From assembly GCA_013368315.1 (NCBI GenBank), contig JAACJM010000043.1, positions 1 to 64,000 on the forward strand: a stretch of 64,000 nt of DNA, given 5' to 3'. Below are positions 1 to 14,376 of the stretch, one piece after another. Positions within the stretch are counted from its first letter, which is position 1; the number at the start of each line of letters is the position of its first letter. A program made the position numbers and the translations under genes. The DNA is from Tetrapyrgos nigripes (Eukaryota > Basidiomycota > Agaricomycetes > Agaricales > Campanellaceae). Below the pieces are notes generated by a model. The model was not told where the DNA came from. It saw nothing but the letters and a program-made list of their open reading frames with translations, and ran no database searches.

Positions 1-670
1 CGGAGAATCCGATCGTTTGAAAAGCTTCGGAACCAAATATAGGACGGAGGAGAAAGGTAACCATAGGAGACCAGGTAACAGAGTAATAGTACCTAGAAAG
101 GAGAGTCAGCGAAGTTACGAGGTGTAGTGTATTGACGCAGGCGCCAAGTTAGGCACAATTCTCCGAGATGTTGCAGTCGATTTTCAAAAACCAGGAGCAA
201 AGAAAAAAGAACTAAAGAGAGTTATATCTTCCTGGCAGCGACTCTTCTTGAGGAAGCTCCTGAAAGCTCAGCTTGCTTTTCAGGCTACAAGGATCTGAAG
301 ACAAGGTGAGTGAAAAATGAAAACGCCAAGCCGCCACGCGTGTTCTCGGCAGATATCCAAGAACAAAGAAAGCGCCGACGGAATCTGGAGTTGCTGTGTT
401 CCACTCCTCTTTGTGCAGGGGGCGAAACAGAAACAAGAAGAGTAGATAGCATCTCGGGAACAAGCCAGAGGTCTTGTATTGATGAGCCAAGACCGAATCT
501 GTCATAGAGACCGTTTTGGATCAAAGCTGAGTAAGCCAGCTGTGCACACCCGGATTTCCTGGATTGGTTTGGTACACCACGACCCGTAGCGCTGCCGGTT
601 TTCCTTCTTTCTTCTCTTTCACAACCGTGCTGGTTCTCGGTCGACCACCCAGCACTTTCTTTCTTGAATT
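1..670. promoter_or_regulatory. 5' flank of the flippase gene
   Basis: No convincing gene is seen here. Short ORFs on both strands overlap each other and show no family motif. Pyrimidine-rich tracts at about 600-625 and 655-665 lie directly before the flippase ATG, as is common for fungal core promoters and transcription start regions. Confidence 0.4.
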
Positions 671-3600
671 ATGTCCTTTCTAAAGCGCTCAAATCATTCC
701 ACTAGAGACAACGACAGCGACGATGAGGACGACACTATCGACCCAGAACTGCGCCTGCGCACCGTCAGGACTGCTGCTTCAGCGATTGCAGAGTCAATAC
801 GCTCAGAGCAGAAGGCGGAGAGGAGGAAATCTCGTAGGAGAAGAGGCTTGTTTGGGAACAGGAAGGATAGAGAGAAGCAGTCGGCGCCATCAATAACTAC
901 GTCGGGAGAGTCTGCTCCATCCACAGAAGTGCCCGGTCAGAGGAGAAATATCTATGTGAACCATCCACTTGCGCATTCCGAGCTGGATCAAAATGGCGAG
1001 CCTATAGCTCGGTATGAACGTAACAAGGTTCGCACAACGAGTGAGTCCAATGTCCGTCTCGTCCTGTCTGCTCCTTAGCTCTGACTGGTTCTTGCCAGAG
1101 TATACCGTCATCACATTTATACCCAGGAATCTTTACGAACAATTTCGTCGGTGAGCAGTGTCTTATCCTTTTTGCCGACACCGAGTAATAACATTGTACG
1201 CGTAGCGTCGCCAACCTCTTCTTCCTTACCCTTGTCATTCTACAACGTATGAATCTGTTCACTACGTGATAAACTGCCTGATTCATGTATTCTCTTCCAG
1301 TTTTCCCCATCTTCGACGCCGCGTCGGGCGCCATCGCCGTCTTACCCCTTGCCTTCATCATCACCGTCACCGCCATCAAAGATGCCGTTGAAGATTATAG
1401 ACGTGCCCAACTAGATGAAGAAGTCAATACCTCTGCTGTCACTCGACTTGGCAGTGGATTCCATAACTACAACCAACCCAAGGATCCCCGGACGTTTTGG
1501 GAGAAACTCACAGGTACTCCACACCCCTCCAAGGTCACAAAAGGCGTTCGCAGCCTCAGGGAGAGGGAAGCCGGACAAGCTGGCGCTGACATGCGTATCA
1601 TGCTTAGGAGAACGGACACAACGGACACCACGTTTACGGATACGCAGGCCAGTACCGACTCTCCTCGAGGTGCTGGTGGCCGTCGGTTGGACGACATACA
1701 AAGTGTGGATTCTCACAGCTATCCACCCGGAGACTCTACCGCGTCATTCTCAGATACATCAACGCGGCTTACAAAGGCTGATCAGTTTGGGAGTATGTCG
1801 AGCTATAGCGTCAATACCCAGCATCAGCCGGGAGGCAACACCGGAGTTGTAGATTGGAAAAAACACCCCAACGGAACGGCTGTCTGGGAGAGGACATTGT
1901 GGAAGAAGCTCGAGGTCGGGGACATTGTTCTGCTTCACGACAATGAACAAGTCCCTGCTGACGTTGTCGTTCTCGCGACTTCTGACCCGGATGGAATGTG
2001 TTACCTGGAGACGAAGAACCTTGATGGAGAGACCAATTTGAAGCCTCGCAAAGCTCTCAAGTCAACGATGAGTATTTCATCCGAAGAGGATATTGAACGG
2101 TCGTCTTTCTATCTGGATTCAGAACCTCCCCATCTGAATCTGTACGTCTATCATGGTGTATTACGTTACAAGGATCCTGCGAGCGGCGAACGGAAAACGG
2201 AGCCCGTGTCGATCAATGAGCTTCTTCTACGTGGATGCACGCTTCGGAACACTAGTTGGGTCGTCGGCTTGGTCGTCTTCACCGGGGCTGATACCAAGAT
2301 TATGCTCAATGGTGGAGCAACCCCTTCCAAGCGATCCAAGATCGAGAAGGAGACTAACTTTAACGTTATCGTCAACTTCTGCGTTCTGACGCTGATGTGT
2401 ACCATTGCCGCTATTTTCAACGGGTTGCAGGATGCCAGGACGGGAACCAGTGCGGAATTCTTTGAGGCGGGATCGGATGCCACTGATTCACATGTCCTCA
2501 ATGCTATCATCACCTTTGTGTATGTCGATTTTTCTTTCCTCGCTTGCTTGTTAACTAACGTCAATTGTAAACAGCTCGTGTCTGATAGCCTTCCAGAACA
2601 TTGTCCCCATCTCCCTCTACATTTCTATCGAAATCGTGAAGACCATTCAGGCCTACTTCATCTCCCAAGACATCGACATGTACTATGAGCCCTTCGATAC
2701 GGCCTGTGTACCCAAGACATGGAACATCTCAGACGACCTCGGCCAAATCGAATACATCTTTTCTGACAAGACCGGCACTCTCACCCAAAACGTCATGGAA
2801 TTCCAGAAGTGCTCCATCCATGGCATAGCTTATGGCGAGGGCATAACTGAAGCCCAGCGCGGTGCAGCAGCTCGTGATGGCAATAACGAGCTCCTCAGTC
2901 CCGAAGAACAAAATGAGAAACTTGGCAATTTGAAGAACCAGATGATCAATCTCATGGAGAAGACATTCAAGAATCGATACCTTCGCAAGGACAAGCTGAC
3001 GTTGATTTCGTCACAGTTGGCTGAGGATATGGCCAATAAGCAGGGTGCGCAACGTGGACATATTATTGCGTTCTTTAGGGCTTTGGCGGTTTGTCATACA
3101 GTGTTGTCGGATACTCCGGATCAGAGTAAGCCGTTCGTCTTGGATTACAAGGCTGAGTCGCCGGATGAGGCTGCGTTGGTGGCTGCTGCTAGAGATGTCG
3201 GATTTCCGTTTGTGAACAAGGGGAAGGACGGGGTGGACATTGAAGTCATGGGCCAGAAGGAGAAGTATACGGTTTTGAAGGTGCTGGAATTCAATAGTAC
3301 GAGGAAGAGGATGAGTATTGTGGTTAGGAATCCTGAGGGCAGGTTGGTGTTGTACACCAAGGGAGCTGATTCGGTCATATATGCGAGGTTGGCGAAGGAT
3401 CATGATCCTGAGCTGAAGGAGAAGACGAGCAAAGATATGGAAGCGTTTGCGAATGGAGGGTTGAGGACGTTGTGTATTGCGTATAGGAATCTGAGTGAGG
3501 AGGAGTATTTGACGTGGTCACGGACTTTTGATGCTGCGACTAGCGCGACGGAGAATAGGGATGAAGAGATTGATAAGGCGAACGAGTTGATTGAGCATTC

Positions 3601-6497
3601 GTTGCAGCTTCTTGGTGCTACTGCTCTGGAAGATAAGCTGCAAGAAGGTGTGCCAGAGGCGATCGAGACCCTTCATCGAGCTGGCATCAAACTCTGGATT
3701 CTCACAGGTATGTTATCACTTTAGCTGATCTTTTAAAGCCATACTGACTCTCTTTGGCACATTAGGTGACAAACTCCAAACTGCCATCGAGATCGGTTAC
3801 AGCTGCAATCTTCTCAAGAACGACATGGACATTATGATTCTCTCTGCAGATTCTCCTGAACAGGCTCGGTCACAAATTGAAGCTGGTCTGAATAAGATTG
3901 CTTCTGTACTTGGTCCTCCTTCCTGGGAACCTGGTAAACGTGGATTTGTCCCAGGTGCTCAGGCATCGTTTGCCACGGTCATTGATGGTGATACTCTTCG
4001 ATACGCTTTAGCTCCTGATCTCAAGCCTCTTTTCCTCAACCTTGGGACTCAATGTGAGACTGTGGTCTGTTGTCGTGTTTCTCCTGCCCAAAAGGCTTTG
4101 ACGGTCAAACTGGTGCGTTTCTCCGATTTTTTATAGTCCTTTGATTAATGTTTCTATCCACCAACAGGTCAAGGAGGGACGAAATGCTATGACCTTGTCC
4201 ATAGGAGACGGTGCCAACGATGTAGCTATGATCCAAGAAGCCAACATTGGTTGTGGATTATTCGGTTTGGAAGGTTCTCAAGCTGCCATGTCTGCCGACT
4301 ACGCCTTTGGCCAGTTCCGGTTCTTGACTAAACTACTGCTTGTACATGGTCGTTGGTCTTATTACCGAATTGCTGAAATGCATGCCAACTTTTTCTACAA
4401 GGTGTGTAGCTGTACGATCTGACGAAGGATTTTTGCTAACTACTTGCTATCAGAACGTGATTTGGACGTTTGTTATGTTCTGGTACCTTCCTTTCAACAG
4501 GTGAGCTTTTCAGGTTGATATTTTGTGTCAGAGTTTGCTGACAGTGCTGGACAGTTTCGATGCAACATATCTGTATCAATACACTTTCATCCTGTTGTAC
4601 AACCTTGCTTTCACTTCTTTGCCTGTCATTATCCTTGGTGGTATGTCTATCAAAAGCTGGAACAGTTTGACCTCTGTCTGATCCCTTCATACAGCTTCCG
4701 ATCAAGATATCAATGCCAAAGCAGCCCTCGCCTTCCCTCAATTATATGTCCGTGGTATTCGTGGTCTGGAGTACACCCGTGCCAAGTTCTGGATTTACAT
4801 GTTTGATGGTCTCTATCAGTCTGCCGTGTGTTTCTTCATGCCGTTCATGGTGTGGACCTTTTCCTTAACCTCGTCTTGGAATGGGAAAGGAGTCGAGTCC
4901 CTAGCAGACTTTGGTACAACAGCCTCAGTCGCTGCTATCTTTGCGGCCAATTCTTATGTTGGGCTGAATACCAGCTAGTGAGTTATTCCCACTATCACTG
5001 TGTGTTTTTGTTTGACTGAGACGTCTTGCAGCTGGACCATCGTAACCTGGATAGTGGTCTTTGGGTCTAGCATTGTGATGCTTCTGTGGATCCTTGTATA
5101 CTCGTTCTTCTTCAGTAGTGATTTCATCGACGAGGTGATCGTTCTGTTCGGTACGATATCGTTCTGGGCCACCGTCGTTTTCTCTGTCGTTGTTTGTTTA
5201 GGTGCGTATGTAGTCAAGTATGTGATGGATTTCGACTGATGATTTCATAGCCCCCCGATTCATCGTCAAATTCTTGAGCTCTTCCTACTCCCCTCTTGAC
5301 AAACAAATCGTCCGCGAAGCATGGGTCTCAGGCAATCTCAAAGACCAACTTGGTATACAACACCGCAATAGCAAGAAGAACAGAGAAGCCAGCGGGAGTA
5401 GCTTCGTCAACAGCGACTCCTCGTCTCGTTTGGAAGCTGCCCCCATGTTCTACTCGCCTCACAATCGATCAGGTTCCGAGATCTCTGTCAATCAAGCCGG
5501 ATACGAACCTACAGCGACGTCGACTCCTCCACCGCCCCAGGTGCGATCTACTTACCTAGATACACCACCAATGGACTCGATGGACTCGGAACGGTCTCTG
5601 ACTCCTAGTTATTACTTCCAGCCCAACAATGTCCACCTCGGGGCGCCGTCGAGTTACAGACCTACAGGGTCACCTGCAGGCCAAGGTCCATCAAGAGCGT
5701 CGTACTACAGTGCATCGGATATTCCACCTCCCTCACCTCTTCCCTCGCCCAAGTACAAATATTCGGATGGGACAGTAACGAGTACACCGCCAAGTAGGAG
5801 AACGAGTATCGCTACAACACGGTCTGGTCCACCGCCTTCTTCATCGCCTGCACCGATGCCAGGTCAGGGGCAGGCGTTTTATCCTTCGACGTCGTATCAG
5901 GATCATAGTTGGCCTTCAACGCCTGAGGCAGCGAGATATTCGGGAGCAGGACCGTCGAGGTCACCGCCTAGAGAGGCTAGCCCTGGGGTGTACGAGATGA
6001 GGGTGAGGAGTCCACCAATTTATGGACAACCACAGCCTTCACCTGCGTTCTCTGGGGCGAGTCACAACCCTCCATCGAGTTATTCTCATGCTCATTCTCA
6101 ACCTATGAGTCATTCCCATACAATGAGTGGAGATGACGCAGACGACGCTTATGCGTATAACTCGTATGGACATGAGAACCGAGAACCGAGTGCTGCGTCG
6201 TTTGCTACTGCGAGGGATGAGTTTGAGGATGAGGAGCATCAGCGCCGACAGCAACAGCAGCAGTATTCACACCATCAACAGTCTAGTCCCATAGCGAACT
6301 ATTCCCATCCTAGATCACCCGGAGGGACGCCCTATTCACCTCATCAGCAGCAGTTCTTGACTGCTGACTATCAGGGAAGACCCGGGATAGGTGGGAGTAG
6401 GAGCCCTTCTCCGGAAACTCACGACGACCCTTCCCAATATGGTCATGATGATAGACGAGCTAGTACAGCATCTTGGCAAGGTGGACGGGCGTTGTAG
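671..6497 (+). CDS. DNF1: P4-type ATPase, phospholipid flippase (Dnf1/Dnf2-like)
   Basis: This is a phospholipid-translocating ATPase that moves lipids from the outer to the cytosolic leaflet of plasma or endosomal membranes. I read 12 exons: 671-1040, 1099-1150, 1206-1246, 1301-2519, 2575-3707, 3766-4112, 4168-4401, 4454-4500, 4555-4640, 4695-4977, 5032-5201 and 5251-6497. All junctions are GT-AG and in phase, giving about 1742 aa. Visible motifs are the actuator loop LDGETNLKP (about residue 396), the P4-specific PISL in TM4, the phosphorylation site DKTGTLTQN (Asp about 625), KGAD in the nucleotide-binding domain, and GDGANDVAMIQ (about 1067). The C-terminal ~400 residues are Pro/Ser/Gln/Tyr-rich and look disordered. 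The N-terminal ~120 residues are charged with an Arg-rich stretch. It is longer than yeast Dnf1, mostly because of the tail. Assignment to Dnf rather than Drs2/Neo1 is from overall sequence feel; the ATPase class is certain. Confidence 0.93.
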
Positions 6498-7167
6498 AGC
6501 GAAAGAAGTGGTTAATGTATGTATGGAGCTATATGAAGGCTGTTTTTAGACGTGTACCACGAGTTATCTTATTTTTTTCCCTTTCGTTTCCTCTTCTCCC
6601 GTTTTTTGGTTTCTTTTTTCTCTCCTTTTCTGCATTTACCTTTACTCACAACAATGAAGCTTGCTGTCCTTCTGTCCATTCTTTTGTCCTTCTGGCCTGT
6701 CCTATCCGTATTCTATATCGTTACTTATCGTTTTCTACGTTCTTTTCCTTTCTTTGTCGTCATCACTGCTCATGGACTTGTGCATTTCCATCTAACTTTA
6801 TTCGGGTGATTATAGTAAAATGCGAATGTGATACCAACTACGTATATAACGAGCTAATTGGGCTTGGTTACCTAGTAAATATTGTCTAGCGTACACTTTT
6901 TCCTGCTAAAGGATCCATCATGAGGAAGCGCAGCTAGACTTGCTCGGGCCGCGGAGTAAAGAAGAACCGAATCCACTAAGCAATTGCAACTTGACTTAAC
7001 ACTCGCTTGGACCAGTCCAGATTGCAGGACAGTATCATACAGATTTTTTTTTCCGCTTTTCCATTTCTCAATCCTCTTGACCTCTTTTCGGCCGAAAAAC
7101 CGATTCGTCGAGCTTGAAGTCGAGTACTTCCGCCCGTCTTGAAGTATTTTGAACCGGATCTTCCATT
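6498..7167. other. Intergenic: flippase 3' UTR and TF promoter
   Basis: The first 300 bases are very T/pyrimidine-rich, as expected for a 3' UTR. No other gene is supported. The last ~100 bases precede the transcription factor ATG. Confidence 0.4.
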
Positions 7168-10100
7168 ATGCCTCCAGTAACTTCGTCAGATCAGCCGGAA
7201 CAACCCAGTAGTCCTTCAGCTTCTTCTTCCATCCTCAAAGAACGGCGTTTCAAACTGAGCAGGTGTGTGCAACCAGTCGTATTGCGTTTGATTTGACTCA
7301 TACTTGTGTTGCTACAGGGCTTGTGACCGATGTCGGTGAGCCCGTCTGCCTAGTTGGGATGACAGTTGTTCTCAGAGGTCTGTTCTAGTCGAAGGAGAAT
7401 AAAATGTGACGAAGGACATCCTTGCCAGGCGTGTCTTTCTGCCAATTCTGCTTGTACTTTTGAAGAGCCAGGGAAGAGGACACACCCTCACAAGTCCAAG
7501 TGCGCACAGGGTTTTTCATCGTCCAGCTCTCATATTCTGACGCTTTGACTGTGATAGACGGACTGCGACTTTGGAAGACCGCATGCACCATCTCGAAACC
7601 CTCATACAAGCGATTCCACCTGCGGTGTTTGCGGCGGGAGCAGGCAATCCAGCACTGAGTGCGCTAAAAACCATACATTCCGATCAATCAACGAGTCCTA
7701 TAAATGCACCCTTCATGTTCCCAACATTTCCTTCGGGCGTTCCCCCTCCCTCATTACATGTCTTTCCTCTTACCAACCCGTCGACTCATTTCGCACCAGA
7801 AATAAAACAAGACGAACCCCAAAAGAGTCCCACTTCGGCTTTCCAAACCTTGATGGGCGGGCTCTATGACACCAAACCTCAAGTAAATCCAGAACAACTT
7901 GCAGAGGAGACTGCCAATATGTCTTTGTCAGCGTCATATTTGTACTTTGACGATGAAGGCTATACGAGATGGCAGGGAGAGACTTCAGGACTTCCACTGT
8001 TGGATTTGCTCATTGAAAGACAAGTGCCTTCTGGCGATGCTGAAGTCACACCTAATTCGGACGGCGTCTCTCAAAACGCAAGTTCTGACAACTCTTGGTT
8101 CCCGAATCGTAGCTTGAAGCGTATGACGAGCATAAACCCTCAACATCTGTGGCGAATGATCACGGCGTATATCTCTCCAGACCTTATGGACAGGTGAGCG
8201 TTATTTGCTAGATCATCCTTCTAATGACCTCACTCACATACTGTAAATGACGTAGTCTCGTGCAATGCTACCTTTCCACATCGTACTATATCCTTCCATT
8301 TCTTCATGTCCCAACCTTCCTATCGGTGAGGCTTTTCATCCAATGTGACTTGTTTAGCGCCAACTAAAGCCTTCCTTCTCTCAGGACTACGGAAGTCCGC
8401 AGAAATGGGGAGAACCAGGTTTTGCGACCTTCATCGTTGCAATATGCTGCCTAGCTTCTCGACATATGGACGACCCTCGGGTCCGAGCTGTTCCAACGGA
8501 GGGCATCACGGCTGGAACACAATGGTTCGAACTTCTAGGTCGTCTGAGGACACTACCTATCGCTGATAGACCTACACTGTACACCATCCAAGCAGACCTC
8601 ATTGCAGCCGTCTACGCCGTTGGTCTAGGTCGCCTCTCTCGTGCGGCTGCTTTGCTTTCCGAAGCGATAACCGTCTCCATCGATGCCGGTCTCCATCGTT
8701 CTGCAGATACATACGATCTCTTTGATCCCATCGAAGATGAAATTCGAAAACGTACCTTTTGGTGCGTCTATATCTGGGATAAACAACTCTCTGCGCACTT
8801 TGGTCGGCCTCCGATTATTAGGTTGAGGGATTGTGATGTTGCAGAGCCGTTGCCTTTGGATGATGAGTTTATCACTCGGGATGGGGTTCAAGTTCCTCCT
8901 CCTGGGACAGAATGTAGGATGAGTGCTTTTGTGTACTCGTTGAGGATAATGATTGTTCTGGAGAGTGTGCTGGACGTGCCTTTGCCCAGACAAGAGAAGA
9001 ATGGATTTGGATCGACCTCGTTTATTGCTCGGGCTGCGAGAATGGTTACAGGGATTAATGGTTTCAAAGAGCTGAGAGAGGCAGAAGGGCTGTTGGATGA
9101 GATTAGTAGGACTATGCCGGCGTTTTGGAAACATACCCCAGAGACGTTGGCGGCGGATGATACCATCAGGATGACACAAGCCGGGAGGTTACATTGTGCA
9201 GAACATTTCGTGAGGATGTTGATCTATCGGCATAGGTTTTCGCAAAAGGTCGCAGAGAGGATGAATAGTGGAGGTGACGAGGAACAGAGACAGACACAAA
9301 CGGAGGGAGAGAGGGAAGCAATGATTGCAGCGCATAATTCGGCGTTGCAAATTATTGTTACACATGTGCATATTGCAGGGAAGGGGTTGATGACTTATTG
9401 TGCGTTTTTTTCTTGTATTGCTTGGGGCCAGAGCTAATCTTCATTTTTTGAAAGACGGAGTCCATGTCATTCATCAACTAACACAGGCTGGACGTACCGT
9501 TGTAGCCATACTCCTCAACTGCAAATCTGAAGCCATGCAACCTCTGATAACGCCTGGTCTTGATGCGCTCAGGTCTTGTGTAGGATTGTTGAGGAGGTTT
9601 AGTGGGAGATATGTTTGTGGATTGAGATCCGGAGATCTTTTGGAAGAGTTCTGTCGACGTGAGTGTTCGCTCGTTTTTCGTTTTTCACTCTGTGGCCCCA
9701 TGTATTTGTACCTCCCGTGTATTCTGCCTTCGCATCAGCCCCTTTCCGTCTCTGTTCCGTCGGCTGCTTTTTCGTCGTTTTCTGTCTGGCTGTAGGCGTT
9801 CCGTCCGTTCTATCACCGCATTTTGGAGTCACATTCTTCGGTTTTCAACTATTTTTAAATTGTGCTCTTTGTAGCAAAACACTAACTCAATTCTCCCTAC
9901 AGTCACCCAAATCCCTCTTGAACTCGTTCGCCAAGACAATCTTCAAAACAATTCTCGACCAGCATGGATCCGCCCCGTTCGCAAGAAAGTTTCTTCTCAA
10001 TCCAATGCTAATGGTAGGAGAGGTAGTCAAAGTGGAGAATCTCCATCTGGGAACTCGCATCAAGATCATAGTAGCCCAGAGGCGTTTTCGCCTTCGGATT

Positions 10101-10447
10101 TCTTTGTAGAACCGAAGGCGAGTACGAGTACTCCTGGTCCTGGGAGTGTGAGCCCCACTGCCGGTCCAGGGCCTAGTCAAAATCCAGACTCTACAACATT
10201 CGGAGGGATCAATGGATTGGGGATGAGTCCTTCTAGCCACGGTTTGGGGAGTTTAGGGCAAGGACCCGGATTAGGGGGGATGGATGGGATGGAGATAGAT
10301 CAAGGGTCGGGGATGTATATACCCTCGGTGGACATGGTCTCGCTGTTTGGAGAGCAAGGAATTGATGTTAGTCAGATATTTGCGGGTGATTTTGAGGTAG
10401 GAGGGCCTGGTGAACGAGGACCTGGTGGGTTGGGTACATCGCCGTAG
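7168..10447 (+). CDS. Zn2Cys6 fungal-specific transcription factor
   Basis: I read eight exons: 7168-7262, 7318-7335 (18 nt), 7389-7499, 7558-8193, 8256-8325, 8385-9399, 9455-9658 and 9903-10447. All are in phase and give about 897 aa. The binuclear zinc cluster starts near residue 34 ([18 protein letters not shown], then CxxxxxxxC) and is split by two introns. It is followed by a linker with a short putative dimerisation helix ([14 protein letters not shown]). The fungal_trans middle homology region lies at about residues 285-650 ([38 protein letters not shown]). The C-terminal ~180 residues are Gly/Pro/Ser-rich, ending shortly after a hydrophobic/acidic patch that could be an activation domain. 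It would act in the nucleus as a DNA-binding regulator. Targets cannot be inferred; no co-regulated cluster is obvious beside it. Confidence 0.9.
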
Positions 10448-11023
10448 GTGTCTTTTCTTTTTCTCCGGATCAATTGCGTACTTGTCTCTCCTCGCTCCGT
10501 TTCTTCTTTTGTTCCGCTATGTCTTTTTCTCTCTCTTTGTAGTCCTAGTTCTGTTACTTTCTCATGCTTCCTGCTTTCTACTGGCCTTGGTCGTCTGGTT
10601 GTGTCTATATTGACTGACTCTGTTCTTGGTTATCTGACCTGTTGTTACCCTACTAATGTATCGTTCAAATATCAACTGTATATACATTCCTTTAGTACAT
10701 TTCTACGTACTGAAAGGGACTTGCTATAGTCTTGGCCAGCGCGTTACGTGGGAACAATCCGAACAGACCTTGTTTCCATAACTTTCATTTCAATCCTCAA
10801 CCCTTCAGCTCCAAGCTTTTGCAAGTTGATCAAGACCATCATTGACATATTTGATTGTCTTAGAATCTCCAAAATCTCGCAGATAGTCACAGAGAGAGGA
10901 ACAAACTTCAGAAATTGGAAGAGTCTGTGGACGTTTCTGTTGATTATAGGTACGTCTGTGCGATGCGTATGTGCTTGTCAGGCAATCTCAACGAAGTCGC
11001 CCATTGGAAAAGTAATACATACA
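10448..11023. other. Intergenic: TF 3' UTR and MYND-gene upstream region
   Basis: A T-rich stretch follows the TF stop. The MYND frame is open upstream to 10748, so a more upstream start or a 5' intron is possible. I chose 11024 because conservation with the second MYND copy begins just after it. Confidence 0.35.
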
Positions 11024-13044
11024 ATGTCTTATGCTGGCCGCAGAAAAGGGTCTTCAACGTCGGAGATGATATCTGCTGCATATCGACATTTTCGTGGTCC
11101 AGTACCTACTTCAATCGATCCGGACACTCCTTCTCGACCTCTCAACCGTGCTTTGTTGTACTTGGGCGTTCTCTCAAGACATATCAGGGATGGTACTCGG
11201 AATGCCACTCAAAGACGCGATTCAATGGAGAACTACAAGCACAACTGGCCTTTCATATGGTCATGGACTTCGATTTTGCTCAAAAAATATGTGCTGGAGG
11301 GCAGTCCCTCGACTGCACCGGGACTGGAGTACAGAGATCGACTCCTGAGTATCGTTCATTTAGTTGTCTCATTTCACACCGATGAACCTGACGGCGACTG
11401 GGAAACGGACTTCCCACCAAGTTTGTCGTTACTGCAGACCAGTCCCGACATTTTTCTATCAATGGTCGATACCTGGAAGTTTGTTCTGGACAACAACCAC
11501 CCTTCCCTTTCCTCAATGTTCTATTTGGTCGATATATCTCTGGCCACCTCACTGGCAGACGAAGCCCTCTTCGTCAGCTATTGCCAGGATACCAATTTTG
11601 CGCCAAAGCTTATACACCAACTTCTTTCCTATATTTACACGGAGTTACGGCAACTGCAAGAAAGGAGATTACATACCATGCAATCCGCCTTCAGGATGCT
11701 TGCGTTTCTGGCAAGGGAGGCCTCGAACGAGGTTCTCCATCTCTTCCTCACCCGCGAGACCTTGGTGTGTGTCACTTGGGCCTTCAAGCTCCTCACCAAT
11801 CCTCGCATATTTTCCAAACTTACATCTCACGCGGCTTCTCATTCCATCGAATTCCTGAAGTACATCCACGATGTATACTTCAGCGCATTTGATTATCATG
11901 GTGCTTCGGCTATAGCTCTCGTGTTTCGTGGAGATGTAATCCATTCAGTTTCGCAGGGGTTTGACCTTGTCACTCACGAAGAGGAAGGCGGGGGCACATC
12001 GGAAGTCAAGTTCGACAAAACCCTCGCTCAGCTGTTCGCAGATCTCCTTATCTCGATACCTGCCTATTTCTGTCATCGTCGAGTATTGAAAGCCGTGTTG
12101 CAGTCATTGCAGAAGGAGTTCCTCCGCAGCCCGTCGTCGGAAGCTACCCTAGAACAAATTCCGTTTGGCTCCAGTCCTGGTCACCGCCAAGTGCTCGAGG
12201 CTTTGCAAAAACTAAAGACGCATGCCGTCAACTTTCAGAAATCTAGGGAATTATTTGAGAAGCAAGGACGGATAGTTTGTGCTAATCTTGTTGTAAGCGT
12301 GTCTTCAAAAATTCCTTATTATTATCACCACCAGCTCACACAACTTCAGTGCCCACGACGAGGAACGCATACCTACCGCAAATTCCGTCGGAAGCAGTGC
12401 GCTAGATGCCAAGTGACAACATACTGCTCTGAACAATGCCAGAGGCGGGATTGGAAGGCTGATGATCATCGTACAAAATGCGATAGGGTCTGTAGCGGTG
12501 GGTACCGATAGTGATAGGTACATATGCCTGTCTGACGGTAACGATTTAACCAGGGGTCCTCAAAGACATCCTTACCGATGTTGACCGGCAATTCATGGAA
12601 TGGTACACCATCCATCAGGCTCAGGCGCACCGGGAGATTTTCAACTCCATCCCGCAAGAACATGAAGAACCCACTTTGATGCACGTTGTGTACATGGATT
12701 ACCGAGACCCTTCCGACTCTCCCTACCCCAAGATTACCACGTCCACCGTCGAGCACTACCTTGAGCACGGAAGGGCAAGAGCAAAGGGATGTAGCTGTAT
12801 TGATGTATCGGAGCATTTGGAGACAGTTCAAGGTATGCTAATGGCTGGGGAACATAGCACGGTCATTCATGCCATCTTTCGCGGCACACATGGTCAGGAT
12901 ACGTCGTTCGTTGTTGCCTGCCGTTTCCAGCAGAGCACTGAGTTGCCGTTTGTGTTTGTGCCGATTTTTCTCTCATTCAACTTTCATTGTACTTTTTTAC
13001 ATCACTGTACGGTATTCGTGCTAGCAGTGCCAATTTCATGTTAA
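11024..13044 (+). CDS. MYND-type zinc finger protein
   Basis: I read three exons: 11024-12292, 12350-12497 and 12554-13044, giving about 635 aa. The ~420-residue N-terminal part is helical and Leu-rich with no named domain. It carries the marker NWPFIWSW, also found as NWPFVWSR in the paralogue at 18.4 kb. A MYND finger follows at about residues 424-470 (QCARCQVTTYCSEQCQRRDW, then a His-x3-Cys end), then a C-terminal region of about 160 residues. The 57-bp first intron is a multiple of three and stop-free, so retaining it would add 19 residues without a shift. MYND fingers usually bind proline-rich partner peptides. Large families of such Leu-rich MYND proteins occur in mushrooms and their role is unknown. 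Confidence 0.8.
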
Positions 13045-14376
13045 CATTTTATTGCAACTGCAGTTTCTGCGCATTGGACGATAGCCTCTGGAGAAAAAGG
13101 AGACCCGCCGGCTTCGCCATGTGTTCGGCCGCCCTTCGTAACAGAGATATCGTGCAAAGTGCCTAGTCGAGTTTGCAAAGGCGTGCAGGATCATCCAAAA
13201 CAGGTAAACGGGCACATACGAAATCGGCTTTGATTCCCCAACAGGCCTTGTGCCTAGTGATGCTGCTTGCGCTGTGTGACTGGTCAGGATGAATATTAAT
13301 AGCAAAAAGTCTCGCCTGATCTTGTTGGTGACTATGGTTGACGAGGTGGGTCAGGACAAGATTCTTTGCACACGCTGCGCCTCGGCCCCCTCGCAGACCT
13401 CTCCGAAGCTTCCCTACTCAATAATTGGCACTCAATTTGTGGCAACAGATGATAAGCTCTCGTTGAGGACACAAAGTACTCGTCCTTGGGGATATGTGGT
13501 GTTTTTTTTGTGGTTTTCGCATATATCTCCGTTTAAGTAAACTGAATTTTACTCATGAGATTAAGGATGTCTATTCCGTCCAAAGAAGAGTTTCAGAGAG
13601 CAGTAATAGGATCGTAAGAGTCCTGTACCACTGCATTTGAAACTTGCACTGGGTCGGCTCAACTTTTGTACTTACAAAAAAGAAAAGAAAGAAAGAAAAA
13701 GAAAAGATGAGAAAAACACAAGAAAAATATACATACTACCTTGTGGAGCGCGCGATGAGATCGATGAGAGCTCTACGTACAGTAAGCCTTATACAGTGCA
13801 TACTCACCAGTGGATATTCTTGAAGTCGGAAAAAAACATAAGGCCAGATACTTATGTTGGCACGTAGGGGTAGGCAGGCATCTTCATCCATCCCAAGTCA
13901 GAGCCACAAATGCAAAGCTTCGGAGAGGAAACAAGAAAACATATGGATCCATCTTGAAGAGTCTCAAAGACAGATATGTCATTTTTGTCGGATATTACCT
14001 TAAAATAGTGGGGTACCGAGGCATTTTTGCACTAAAAGTTGCCACAGAATCTAAACAGAATCAGTAGAATTATATGGGAGAAGCACGGACTGGACCGAGA
14101 CTCAGGGATTTGGCAGCGAATGCGAAATAATTTTGTCCTGAGCCTCCTCGTGCACCGTACTAATTTGACGTATGTCCAGGATATACTTAGATGAGCTGTT
14201 CTCTTCTCTTTCCGCAGATAAACAGGAGGGAGCTTTCTGCCAGAAGCCAAAGAACTAAGTAGGCAAGGAATGGAATCTGTCCAAACCAAATGACACTACT
14301 CGCAACCGATTGCTCCACGCAGTTGCGAGCAAGCATCTGAGTTTGAACGGATTATCAGTACCGAGAGGCCTGCTGC

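Noticed and set aside
13676..13735. Polypurine tract as a regulatory element
   Set aside because: Simple A/G-rich low complexity with no gene start close by.
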